From contig OZ038422.1 in assembly GCA_964036155.1 (NCBI GenBank), positions 85,397,201 to 85,461,200 on the forward strand: 64,000 bases of DNA, written 5' to 3'. Source of the stretch: Diploscapter coronatus. Lineage: Eukaryota; Nematoda; Chromadorea; Rhabditida; Rhabditidae. Below the pieces are notes generated by a model. It was not told where the DNA came from. It ran no database searches and saw nothing but the letters and a program-made list of their open reading frames with translations. The position numbers and the translations under genes were made by a program. Shown piece by piece: positions 12,301 through 24,400 of the stretch (positions are counted from its first letter, which is position 1; every line of letters starts with the position of its first letter).

Positions 12301-12874
12301 GATTTTTTAGCTCTGCTTATTGGATGCCTCGCTCGCGCATCTCTACCCATCACAGGTGTCCGCCGCGTCGCTCCATCTGGCGCTCCACGTCGCTCAAGAA
12401 GATGACGTCAGCAAACAAATGGCGTAAGTCGAACGTCGTCGTGACGCTTTGTAGTTTTCGCGGCGTCATAACGTCATCTTAATTTTTGACGCCAATTATT
12501 AAATTCTAGAAAACTCGCCAAAATGACGGACGAAGAGATGAAGACGATCGCCGAGCTGTGCGCAGGCGCCATCATTAGAGTCATGGTAAGGACGTCGTCT
12601 GAATTTTTAATATCACCAAGATTACGGTAATTGCAGAGCCAGCAGAAGCTGGCCGCCATACGCACCAAGTACCAGTCGAGCAAGTTCAACGAGGCGTCCA
12701 AAATGTCCCAGGTATTATTTTGAATCCTTAAAAGGACTTCATCTAACATCTAATTTGACGTCATATTACCGTAACCCTTTCGAATTTCAGGCTGAAACCG
12801 AACACCTTCGGAGCCTGATTCCGCGATACGACCTCGATTCGGCAGTGACGGTCAAAAACCACGGAGGCATCTGA
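9357..12874 (+). CDS. cyb: B-type mitotic cyclin
   Basis: Regulatory subunit of CDK1 that drives mitosis and is destroyed through the anaphase-promoting complex. Exons: 9357-9422, 9867-9980, 10408-10554, 10903-11055, 11201-11325, 11634-11759, 12054-12162, 12311-12423, 12510-12585, 12637-12711, 12791-12874; all phases agree, giving 395 aa. A perfect destruction box, RRPLGEHPN (RxxLxxxxN), sits at residues 38-46. The cyclin box begins around VDIFNYLLAYE and contains MRSILIDWIVQVQQRFSLL, LDKFLSV, FIASKFEEMYPP and DIIRMEMRILDAVGFNLGRP. The GRP after the first fold and FIASKFEEMYPP mark it as B-type rather than A-type. The second fold follows (ARYFNELCLLDASL). The intron at 12163 uses a GC donor (AATGAG|gcgagt), since reading on or using GT would break the conserved NELCLLD join. 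Which C. elegans cyb paralogue it matches is not clear. Confidence 0.95.
9599..9730. repeat. Intronic foldback element with ~42-base arms
   Basis: In the first cyclin intron, the segment starting GCGTTCATGCTTTTTGACAT at 9599 returns inverted at 9689-9730 (ending AAAAAGTGAACGC) with a few mismatches and small gaps. The spacer holds a further short palindrome, GACATCGATGTC. It would form a long RNA hairpin in the pre-mRNA. Confidence 0.85.
9786..9843. repeat. Imperfect palindrome (ATCTAGAT...ATCTAGAT)
   Basis: ATCTAGATATCATATATGG at 9786-9804 is matched inverted by GGATATATGAAATCTAGAT at 9825-9843. Its GGATATATGAAATC part belongs to a word recurring elsewhere in the window (for example near 17022, 20112, 49456 and 57105). 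Confidence 0.6.
10015..10195. repeat. Dispersed foldback repeat, copy 1
   Basis: In cyclin intron 2. The left arm (GGAGATAGGTACTGCATGCT then CTTTGCAACTCGCTTTTGC and a CCCGCC) closely matches the arms of the element at 33583-33748. The right arm is degenerate here (GCAAATAGTGTACAATATCT). The middle is pyrimidine-rich and ends in GCTATTTCT. It is the only clear case of two related foldbacks sharing arms in this window, apart from the large pair at 25.5 and 27.8 kb. Confidence 0.7.
10624..10740. repeat. Intronic foldback element with 27-base arms
   Basis: In cyclin intron 3. AAATGACCGGGAATGACGTG at 10624 (arm to 10650) is matched inverted at 10714-10740 (CGTTCTCACGTCATTTCCCG...). The spacer is pyrimidine-rich (CTTCCTTCCCTCACC). 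The arms are rich in TGACGT, unlike any other element seen. Confidence 0.8.
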
Positions 12875-15800
12875 AGCCAGCGTCTGCGCCAACCTCAAGC
12901 AATGAACGCTCCTATGGCGTCAATTACGCTCCTACCCTCACCCTAGATCTTTCAAATTTTGCGCCAAAACTCGTCAAACAACCACCTGTCAATTTGAAGT
13001 GAACTCGAATTTTCACAAATTACGCTTTCTTTAGAATCAGAACCAGGAGTGTGCGAAAATGACTTGAGATTTTCGAAAACGCAACGGAAATCATCCAAAA
13101 ATGGGCAGAAACGGAAATTTGCGCACATTTCAAATTTGAAGTGATTTTTGATGAGGAGTTATCTAATTATCAAAAATCGTATCTTTTCCCTCATATTCTT
13201 CAGTTCATGTAAAAATATCCTCCAATTCACCCCCCACCAACCCCTAAACCAAAAATGTGAACATGCTTTTTTCTTTCATTAATTTATTTATTTTTCTCCT
13301 TCTTTAATTGTTGTGGATCTTTTCTTGTGTTTAGTGAAACTCTTTCTAAAAATGTTTGAGATTAATTTGGGATTTTCAGACAAGAAGCTGATCTTCCTGA
13401 TTTCTAAGCGCGAATTTAAAGCGCTTCATAACTCTTCTTTGCACTAAAACGCCTTCTCGGGGTTACTTGTTATTTTGTAAAATGAAAAGTCTCCGATAAA
13501 GTGGTAAAACCCGTTACTAGACACTGACTTTATCTATATCCTAAGATTTTGTATCTAGCTTTTTAGTTAGGCAGCACTTTTTAAGCGACTATTTCTAATT
13601 TGTTCTTTTTATCCGATTTTTGATGATATCAGAATCTTGACATCCAAATTTCTCTGCGACCTCCTTCACTTTTAACCTGATGAGCCAAATTTTAAAGTCT
13701 TATAAATTTTCTAAATTATGGAGTTTCTTGAAGTTTCTGTACTTCGTAACTTTTAAAATTATCGTGTTTTAGTTTATTTTGTATTCACACACATGATACA
13801 ACTGCCTCTATTTTGAGTTTTGAAAATCAAACGTGTGATTTTGATCTTTCTTTTCGTTGGACCTCCTATAAAATGTTTGAGTAAATTATTTTGTCGTGAA
13901 ATGATTTTTCAGCAGAAAATTGGTATAATTGAAATTTGGTAAGAACATTTGGTCTGGGTTAAAATTTCGAGCATGGATATCACGATTCTGTCCTATACTT
14001 CTCAAGATAAGTAAGATATGTCAAAGTTGATGCAAAAGAGATCAATTTTTGAGATTCGACCCTTCGAAATTTGAACTACTCTACAGTATTCGAGATTTGT
14101 TTAATTAGCTTCTTTTTTTTGAAGAAAGTTGTGAAAATCTCGTTTTTATGCTTATAGGGAGGGCATTATTCGTTTTTCGACAGAAAACATCGCCATTCAG
14201 CTGTAAAAATGCCGTCTCGAATTAGAGGAATACAAGCCGTTTTGCTTGAAGAGGCATTCTCGAAATGCTAGCTAATTAGTTGCAGAGATTGCAGATTGTC
14301 ATCTGAAATAGGCAGAAAGGAATTCAATTGTTCGTATGAAAGAAGCCTGAAATTCATGAATTACAACCGTGTAATTATTATAATTTTACAAGGTCTTTAT
14401 TTGATTGTAGGCTGGACTGTTTTATGCTTTGGTAAAGGTCAGATGCGTACATGCATGACGTACACAGAGACCCTAAAACTATCGGAGTATGAAGAATTAA
14501 AGCTGATCTTCATGAATATGTATGAATATTTCGTTTCTAAGTGTCTGAAGCATGAATATCATACAGAGTTTAAACAATAGCGTGCATCTGAATCTGAGTT
14601 TTCTAGTTTTATTTTCGCAGATAGCCATCTTTATAGTCCTTTGACATTTCTGCACGGGGTTACAATAGAAAATATCCGCAACATTCTCGTTTTTTTTATC
14701 AAAGTATAAAGAAAAAAGAAGAATTCTCTCTAGCTTCAGTGAGAACCAGTATGAATGACCTCTATTATTCGCTCGCTTTTTACCTTTTATCGTTAAAATC
14801 CGGCTTTATGGTCAGAGACGCAGAGGAATGGTCGAGAAGATAACGAAAAAGTGTTGTAGTGTAAACCGGTCCAACAATACTTAGAGATCTTTAAAGGAAT
14901 GCCATAAAACTCACTCATCTTAGAGTTTTAAAGATCTGCTTTCCTATATAGTTTCGTTCAGCAAAAACTTGGAATGTGGCCAAAAGAAAGCGTAGATTTT
15001 AATATCAAATTATGAAGAAAGAATGACAGAATTGGTGGTGGTCAGTTTAGTAAAAGAACTGAAAATTTTCACGAAGTAGAGCGCTTTTTCCTGCAGCAAA
15101 ACTTCTTTAATTTCACACTGCTTATCATTTTAGATAGGCTCCCAGCAGGTTTCAGGCGAAGATCAGCAGCTTTCAACTCTAATTTTCTCGAATTTTCATT
15201 TTACTATTGATCTTTCTTAATTATACTGATACTATCAATTATCACTCATCGCTCTTGGGCCATCATCCTAATCATTAAGAAGACGTTCCGCTATATTCTC
15301 ATCTAGACTGGACCGATTTCAGTTGCCCAACACAATGCCATTGTCAAATGGCAAAATACCAGTTTTTCTGAAAGGCTTATATCTTATCATTTCGTCATCA
15401 ATATATTTAGGGAAAATAGAAATAAAAAGATGAAAACTTTTATCGAAACGTTAGCAAAAACTGGGATGGTAAAGATAAAATAATGTTTAAAATATAATTA
15501 TCTCAACGGAAAAAGTTGATCTTCATTAAAAATATGCTCTTATTTGATATAAAATAGATTTTTAATAAGATTTAATTTTTAAAAAGCTGATCTTCACAAA
15601 AATCGAATTCTTTCGTAGGCTTGATCCAATTCTATTTAATAATTTTTTTTATAAACAATAGAAAAATGGCGGCTATCATTATCAATTCCCCTCTATTGCC
15701 ATTCGTTGAAATTGTTTGTTATTACGTTATTGTCTCTGTTTCTCTGCCCCTCTCTCGATAAACTATTCACTATTTCTCCTAAGAGAAAATTTCTGATTCT

Positions 15801-18439
15801 TTCACTCTCTTGAAATCCCACATTAGTTCTCCGTCTGATTCAGAGAAATTCTTTATATGGGCATTCAAGCTTTTCCTTCATCTTCAATACAGAAAAGTCC
15901 CGCCTCTTTTTCTCTCTTTATCTTATCTCTCACGACTTTCTGATTCTTTTCTCTCTCACTTTCCATATTATTTCGCATTCGTTTTCTTTCCGAACCTCTT
16001 GATTTTCAATGCTATTGTCAGCTTTCTCTAAATTCAAGCCGCCTTTCTTTATTTCAGAGATTGCATTATAATATATCGTCGTTACACTTATTTTATTATT
16101 ATCACCTCGCTTAACCTTTGTTTCCTTTGCACTCTCTAAATTTGGAATTATATTTCTTCTGGCTTTGAAATCATCTTTTTGTCTCTTCTAGAACTTCTTT
16201 GAAAGAATACCAAGATTCTTGAACCGTTGGTTAATTGCATTCGAGAGAATAAACATTTACCGTTAGCTGTGGGTCCACTGACTAGATGCGGACATTTTTT
16301 TGGCTCCTGTTTTTCGGAGGTAAAATTTTTATTTTATTTAAAGATTTTTTCATTGAACCTGACACCGCTAGTTTGTCGAAATTTCGATTTTATTTTGAAA
16401 AGTTATAGGTGTTTAAAATCGATCTTCATAAAACTTTCACCTTTCCCTACTAAAATTTTCCTATATTTTCTTAGATTACTTTCGACAAAAATTCTATACC
16501 ATTTTGCTCTTCTCGTCGAACTCTATAAAACTATATTAAATATTCAGAAACTTAAAACTTATCCTAAAAAGTTATGACCGTTTAAAGCTGGAAAATCTCC
16601 AAAAATCTCGATTTTCATCATCGATTTCCTGTAAAATTATCTATGCATAGCATCAAATGAAATAGCGTTGTTGCGTCATGACGATATATGCCAAATCGGG
16701 CGGGAAAAATGCATTGGGAAAAGCTGGATTCGAAGATTTATCGCCTTTCCTTATCAGCTTGATTCTCTTTATCTCCCATATTCTTGTACTATTTCCTTTT
16801 CTTTCCAACTTTTTCCCGTGATATCTCCATTTTTCTGTACTATTTCTCTTTTTCTATTCTCTTCCGCACTATTTTTCTTTTGCCATCGGCCGATTATCGT
16901 TCCGTTCCGCTGGTCAAAATCTTTTTCTCTCTCTAACTTCCTTTCTCTCTCCATCCCAAATACTATTTCTCTAGCCGTTTCGCATTTCACTGTACTCTCT
17001 TCAGGATTGGAGACTATTTCCTCAGGATTTCATATATCCGATTTTCACGGTTTATCCAATTATATTTATGTCTTGAGAATGATAAGGATTCGGCTTTTCT
17101 TTAACTCTCAATATTTCTCTCCGGCAGAAAAGCCTCGATAGATTGCCATTAGCAAGCCATTTTTATCCAGAAAAATCTTTATCTTTGGACAACTTTAGTC
17201 TAACGCTTAAGGGTAATGGAAGAATATAGACTGCCATAATAATTTTCTGGAGATTTGGAATGATGTTCGCCTAATGGTTGAGGATAGGAAAGAATATCGG
17301 CTGGCATATAGACCAATTCCATTTAGATGATACAAATATTTTGCCTTTTATAAAGAGAATACCACTTAAGATTCAAGAATGTCGCATTTTCATTAAGATC
17401 ATTCTCTACGCTATTCAGGGAAAATAGATTTTTCTTGAATGGAAAATGTTTTTATTTTGAACTTTATGGAAAATATTATCTTTCGAATTTACATCTCAGA
17501 TGGGATTAGAATTTGAGAAAATTTGAGTCAAATTAAAGATAAAAGGACGCAGATTTAATTAGCTACCCCAGCTTATGTTTTTCCAAATTCTGAAAGGATT
17601 ACCATTTCTGTTCAAAAATGAATTGTTGCTCAACAGAATTGGGGAAAGCTAAAGTTCCAAATTCATACATTATCTTTCTGAATCTGAATTTAAATATTAA
17701 TAGGAAATCGAACTTTCTTCCTTATCATAGTTAAGATAACGTTATCTGATCCTTTATTTGTGCATCAACTTCAAGCTTCCTGATCGTTAAGACTTTCTGG
17801 CGCCCGAAGGGGTCGATTTTCGCACGCACGCGTTATACGAAAAATCGCGAATCGGAAAGAAAGATAAAAAGTGAAATCGATGAAAGCGATGGATATCCAT
17901 GAAAGCCATAGGCGATAATCCAGGGATATACCGAATCCCCTCTCCCCCAACAAACGGGATATCACATATCCCCTACCGATCGGGAAATAGTACGAGTTTC
18001 GAAGAGAAAAAGATAATGATACCATTTTTGATATGACTGGATATCATTCAATTTTCGAGAATCAAAGAAAAAGATGGGAAATAGCATGAAGTTTTAGGAC
18101 ATTAAGAGACGCAGATGTCAGAGAATAACGTTAAATTTTGAGAGGAAAAAGATTGAATATACCATTTTTGATATAGAAGAAATATTACGGATTATCAGAA
18201 AGACAAAGACGGCTTTTTATCGCGAACTGATAGTTGCATGATAAGAGACTGAAAGGCGTGTTAAAGTGATAATCTTAGAGCGATAAAATTGATAGCGGGA
18301 ATTTATGACGTTCCTAGAAGGAACATATAATAAATCTATTAGAATTATGCAGGAATGACATAATGATTATCTAAAACGACTTAATTAAAATAATTAAGAA
18401 ACGAAAAACTTAATTAGGGTAATTAAATGGAATTTTCAG
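12875..18439. other. Gene-poor 5.5-kb interval with low-complexity stretches
   Basis: It begins with the cyclin 3' UTR; no AATAAA close to the stop stands out. I found no exon chain. The TTG-started frame at 14296-14580 has one hydrophobic segment but no other support, and frames at 15810-17141 lie in pyrimidine-rich repeats. Copies of AAGCTGATCTTCA(C/T) occur near 13385, 14500, 15515 and 15583, and of GGATTTCATATATCC near 17022. The right end must hold the missing first exon and promoter of the peroxidase gene, which I could not identify. Confidence 0.5.
16775..17015 (+). repeat. Pyrimidine-rich block with repeated ACTATTTCT words
   Basis: Five spaced copies of ACTATTT(C/T) lie in about 230 bases (near 16788, 16839, 16872, 16962 and 17006), most preceded by TGTACT, GCACT or ATACT and separated by CT-rich DNA. 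The block makes a long open frame (157 codons) by compositional bias, which I do not accept as a gene. Confidence 0.6.
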
Positions 18440-21400
18440 GATTAATTATATGTTTGAACGCGGAGAAAAGCGACGAAGATAATGACTTGAGTGCATCTAA
18501 AGGTAGTTCAATAAATTTATTGAAATATTAGGGTAATTAAGAGATTTTAGAGCCCGGCATGCCTTCGGCCGAAGAAACGAGTGAAGAGCAGAGAAAACGA
18601 GAAGAGGAGGAAGCGAAAAATAACAATGACGTAGTTTTTAGACCGAATAATCATTTTTGATTATTTCTTTAAATTTAGAATGAAGATAGCGCTAAAGAAA
18701 AATCTGAAGATGATGATGTTAAAATTGATGAGTGAGTACTTAATTTAAACTATAAGAAAATTTTCTAAAAACCGCAAACATATTATAGAACTTTAGAAAT
18801 AAATAATTTATTAGAATGATAATATCACATTTTAGAGAGATGTCTTAAATTATTCAATTTTTAGAAAATGCAAGGATAGACATGATCTCTGCAAATTTTG
18901 GACATCTATCGGGGAATGCCAGTCGAATAAGGAGTGGATGCAAGACCATTGTCCGGTTTCGTGTGATGTTTGTAATGGTAGAGTTTCAATTTAATTAGCA
19001 TCTTTCAAACATATCTTCATATATATTTTAAAATTATATCTGTTACATACAATACGACGAATATCAATTACTTACTTCGTTCTAAAGATCAGGAAGGTAC
19101 GGAGTTGTTTTGGGAAAAAGATATGCGATAAATAGTGCATCGAGTCCGAGTCCTATTGCATCATATTGCAAATGTTAACCTACTATCTCCCTTTTCATTC
19201 TTTCCCGAAGAACTCTGGAAGAGAACGCAGAAAACGGACGAAATAGTATGTTAGCATTCGCAATATGATGCATAGAACTCGAACTCTACACGCTATTTCT
19301 CGCGTCTTTTTCCTCCAGAACAACTCCGTACCTTCCTGCTAAATATTATTTTATCTGAAACGTAAAAAATTTGATAAATTCGAAAATGTTAGGTACTATG
19401 ACCTGCATTGATAGACATCGACTCTGCGGGTTCTGGTCTCAGATTAAGGAATGCGAATCGAATGCAGTCTGGATGTTATCCAATTGCGCTAAGAGTTGTA
19501 AGGCCTGCAAGGGTAAGTTCTAAAATTCATTTTAATACACCAGAAAGTGTTTGAAGATAAAAATATCACAAGTTTTCTGTTTTTCTCTAAAGCCTAAACT
19601 TAGAATGTCTTTATTCTATTCTATCATTTTAAATAAGTTTATTTTTTCTAAAATTGTGAAGAATTTATAGAATATCGAAATATTTTGATTCTATTTTTAT
19701 TTCAGGAAAGTCCATAAATAGTTTCGGTGGTGGGTCAGGACCTGGAGGCACCTTCCTAGCTGAAGACTGTACTTTTGTTACGACCCATGAAGGTGACATT
19801 TGTAAACTATTGGTTTTTAAAGCGATTTTTGTAAAATTAGTATTTTTCAGATACGTCCCATAGAAAGACTCTGTCCATTAATGATGTCCGAAATTCGAAC
19901 GCCAATTTTAACTGTGCACCAACCCAACAGTTGCCCAATTGTAACAGGAATTTGTGCTATCATTTAAGGTTAGGAGATTTTCGAATAAAAAACTGATCTT
20001 CATCAAATGTAATGAAGTTTCGAGCTCTAACATTAATTTTATTCTAGTTTTAATGAAATAAAGCTGATCCTCATCAAGTTTCTAATATCTCCATATTTCA
20101 TAGAAGTTTATAAATCCGGATTTCGTATATCATATTTAGATTCCGTACCTTCGATGGTACCTGCAATAACCTGCAACACCCTATGTCAGGCTCGGCCTTC
20201 ACTCCTCTAATGCGGTTGAAGAAACCAATGTACGATAACGGCATTAATGCACCTACTTGTAAGCAATTAGCATAGTTCATTGGAGCAAACTAACTCCTTA
20301 ATTAACATGATTTTAGCCTCATTTACAAGGACCCGACCCTCATCCAGAGATGCTTCTAGACTGCTATTAGCTAGTTCTTCATCGGCAAGTTCAAATTTGT
20401 TTAGAAATTTCTAAATTTTCACCCTTTTTCCCTATGAGATTTGATACCTGCGCCATGTTGCAAACCCTAAAATCTTGTTTCAATGAAAAAGTTGACTAGG
20501 AAATAGCATATCTTTCACATGCTAAAACATAGGGCAATAAAACAGGTCGACATCCCTTTGAAGCTCGACCACATGTGACTCAAAGCCGATTTTCGGCGTA
20601 CGGTTTATGCAACACCATAAAAGTGAATGAAAGAAAAAACTCGTTGTAAACTTCGAGACCTAGTGAAAGTCTGAAAGAACTGTAAAAGTGATAATAAAAT
20701 ATGAATCTTATATACCCAGATTTCATAAATCCGGAATTTAGATCCCTCATCATTCTAATGCTCTTCTTATGCAGTGGGGTCAATTTATCGCCCATGACAT
20801 GGCAAAAACGACCATGTTAAACAACCAGGCAAGGGATTTTATATACTTGAATTTCATGTATCCTCAATGAAGATCAGCTTTTAGGAGTGCGCCGCTTGCA
20901 CGAGCAATCAAGGAAGATGTTTCTCCGTATTCTTATCGAGATCGGATCCAACGTAAGTAGCATTTCATATACCCTTTCCAAAATTATTGTTGTGCCGTAT
21001 AAAATCTATTTTGTGGTCTATCCTTTATCACATGGGTTATTATTTTAGATTTGGTCGATTTATGTGCCTTCCTGTGGCCAGATCAACGCCGGTTTGCGGT
21101 ACGGGTCAGACCTCTTTCAGAGAACAATACAACGAAAATACCGCCTACATCGATGGCTCAATGGTAAGATTGCTGATTTTTGGACTTTTGCAAAAATCTT
21201 TCATCAAAACCCTTCTTTATCTTTCAAAAATTTTACTGTACACTACGAGCGTATATAGATACAAAATAAACACAGCGAATCACAGATGATGAACCATCGG
21301 TCGATAAATTAAGGGCGGGATTTGGAAACAAATCAACTCTCAGCGGGTTTTAAAATACTTTTAAAATATGTTCCAATGCTAAATTTCAGCAAGTATAATA

Positions 21401-24400
21401 AAATCAAATTTGGAACAAGTGACAAAGAGACTCGCTAAAATTTAGTGACAGAGCATATTTGCTTAATTTTTGTCTAAAAAATTTGCACCCTTCAAAAAAT
21501 CAATAGATATTGCTGAGTATCGACCGATAGTTGGGATAAGATTTGTGCGGAAAGTGGGCGTGGCCTAGACTTGGTGAGGAGGTGAGGTTAGAGATAGGTG
21601 GTAATGTGCCGATTTGGAACGTTGAAACGATCCCGCCGGATGGAGCAGCGCTTAAATCTGAAATCAATTAAATTAGAACGAGGGTAATTAACCAATCCAT
21701 GCTAATTAACCAGAGATAGTTAGGGTAATTATGGTTAGTCAGAGTAGTTGAGTCAAAATTAATTACCCTTCCTCCGTCGACGCGACCCGTCCTGCCCTGG
21801 TGGAACGTGTGCGACTCGGTGCCGCCGTGGCCTGCAAAATATCGGGATTTAAACAATTCTGCCCCCATAAATTTCAATTTTCGGCCAAAGATTCAAAATC
21901 TGTTGGTTATTTGTAAAGTTAAGAGAGTACCGTATCCGCGCGGACCGAACATCGCCGCATAGCAGTGCGAGCAATAGGGCTTCCCGTCGTGCTGCAATTT
22001 TTCAAGACTCCATTATTACATAGAAAAGGAAGAATTTAATAATCACTAAAAACGAATTTCATTTTCGCAAAGATGATATCAATTCTAATAGAAAATCGGT
22101 ATTTCAAACCCCACTTCGCTCCGTTTATCGACGTTAATTTTTTGCGGCGAATTTACCTCGCAGTGTCCTCCCGCAGTCAGCACCTTGTTGCAGACGGAGT
22201 TCTCGCAACGCAGGCACGGGCGGTGCCAATCCTTGCCGAGGGAGGTGACGCGCTCAGCTAAAAAATGGAAAATGTTAGCAAATTTGTGAAAATCGATAAT
22301 CTTTATTTATTTTTTAAGAAAACAATTGAGATCAGTGTTTGGAAATTTTTTTCTGATAAAACTCGATGATTTTTTTATTGGCTTTTGCATTTTGAACATT
22401 GCTAAAAATTCACCGAAGTACACAGGTTTCTCGCAACGAGGGCAGTTCGGCATTTTGGCGGAAAAATTGGGAGAATTTGTCAGAGCGAACACTTCTTGAA
22501 GTCGAAAAGCTGGAAATGGAGCGAAATTTGAGAAAAAAACTGCAACAAATTGAAAAATTTACAGGGAAAAACGAGAAATTATAAAACTTTTGTGATGCTT
22601 TTTGGGGAAAATGCGGAAAAACGAAAAATCGACAGAAATGAGAGGATTTGCATAAATCAATGGAAACTTTTCACGTTTTGCAATGCTGGAAAATCAAAAA
22701 AGGGGAAATCGAATATTTTTGGCTAATTATGAAGAAGAAAACGTGAAACGAAGATAAATGACGTAAAAAACCGCGCATTTGATGCGATGAAGATATGAAA
22801 ATTCGATAAACGACGAGTGTTTTTATTATTGTTTTTTTCTTCTGCAGGAACATTTTTGAAACATAGCTGAAAAAAGATGAGAGAGGATGAGAATTGCAAA
22901 AAGTACGACAAAACACGTGAGTGAAATTGGAAATGGATAGGGTGAAAATACGGGCGAAATTGTGGGCATAAAGGAGTCGCCGCACTACGAGATTAGAGAG
23001 GATTTGGGCAGTCAGGGTAGGGAAATTTGTCGAAGGCTTTGAAAACTTCTCAAGTATCGGCCAAAACTCGGGACAATTAAGGCATTTTCTATGAAGATAA
23101 GGAAATTTATGATTTTTGAGAGAAATGTTTGTTTGGACGTCGACTTTTAACATGATTTGAGCCAATTTCCGGGCCAAAACATAATGTTCGATTTATCCAA
23201 CAAACGCCTGAACCTCAAATAAACAAAACGGGATTTTTGGAGATTTAAAATGAGATTTGGGGACAGCTTTTTCGACGTCGAAAGATAGGTGGATAAAACG
23301 GCTGGCATATATCGACAAATTGTTTGTTGTGAAAAGAGATGAAGATTTTGATTGGCGTGTGAGCAAATGTGTGGCCATTTAAAGAGAGATAACGAAAGAT
23401 TATGTGAAAACGAGAGAGAGAGAGAAAGGAAAAGAAAAAGATTAAGCATATCCAAATACAAAGCGAAGAGAAAAATAACACTCGGTTCAAAAAATGAACA
23501 GATTTTTGGTGAAGCTCAGCTTTTTATCTAAAATAATAGCATAAAATAGTTAGAAAAGGTTGATCTTTACTAAAGATAAAAATATTTTTATGAAGGCCAG
23601 CTGTTCATTTGAAATAATACTATATTATATCGATATAATAGCGTGAAAAAGATTATGTTCATGAAAAATATGAGCTTCCTCTAGAAAAATAGCCTTATAA
23701 GGCGATAATAATCGAATTATTAATTGTAAAGAATCGCGAGAACGTTGTATAAACAATTATTTACACCCAGAAAAGAATATGTCTATATTCAAGTATCTTA
23801 AATAGTTGCGTTCAAAATATGCGAAAAGAACTATTTTCGGATGTAACCTACCTATTAACCTAAGATTATATCGAAGTTCGAGAAAAATCAATAGTTTTGT
23901 TAGGTGAATCTAGAGTAATTCAATAATTGAATTACCTAAAACCTAATCGAAAAGATTTCAAAAAATCAAGGTTTTTAAACAGGATCTTCAGAAATAGTAT
24001 TAAAAAAACTTTACCTTTCTAAGAATCTTTAAGAAAAAGGATAAAAATGCGACTTTCTAGAAAATTTCAATATGATTTATGAAAATCTTAAAATACCAGT
24101 TACCTAATAATTATACATTGCATCATAGGTAATGGGGGTAAAATAGTTACTTGGAAAGTCGGAAGGTATAAAAGAGAAGGAAATAAAACGTCTTTCTTTG
24201 GCATCCTTGAGAGAGAGAAGAGAAAGAAAGCAGAAAATAGCATAGAAAAATGGAGAACGAAAGATACAGAAAATTAGAAATAGTATTGAAAAATAAAGGG
24301 AAAAAGAAGCGAAAAATAAAGAAATAGTATTTGAAAATGAGAGAAAAGCGGGCTCCCGCCCAAATTCGGAACCGGTTGAAAACGAGTGTGAATTTCATAG

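Noticed and set aside
14296..14580. 94-codon frame with a hydrophobic segment
   Set aside because: It opens with TTG rather than ATG, has no splice context, and contains one of the dispersed AAGCTGATCTTCAT words.
16668..17141. 157-codon open frame on the + strand
   Set aside because: It lies over the pyrimidine-rich ACTATTTCT repeat block; the protein is Phe/Ser/Leu-rich without any domain or splice context, so composition explains it.
22671..23177. 168-codon open frame on the - strand inside the peroxidase intron
   Set aside because: Biased composition, no domain, and it overlaps the region expected to be the promoter of the nested LIM gene.
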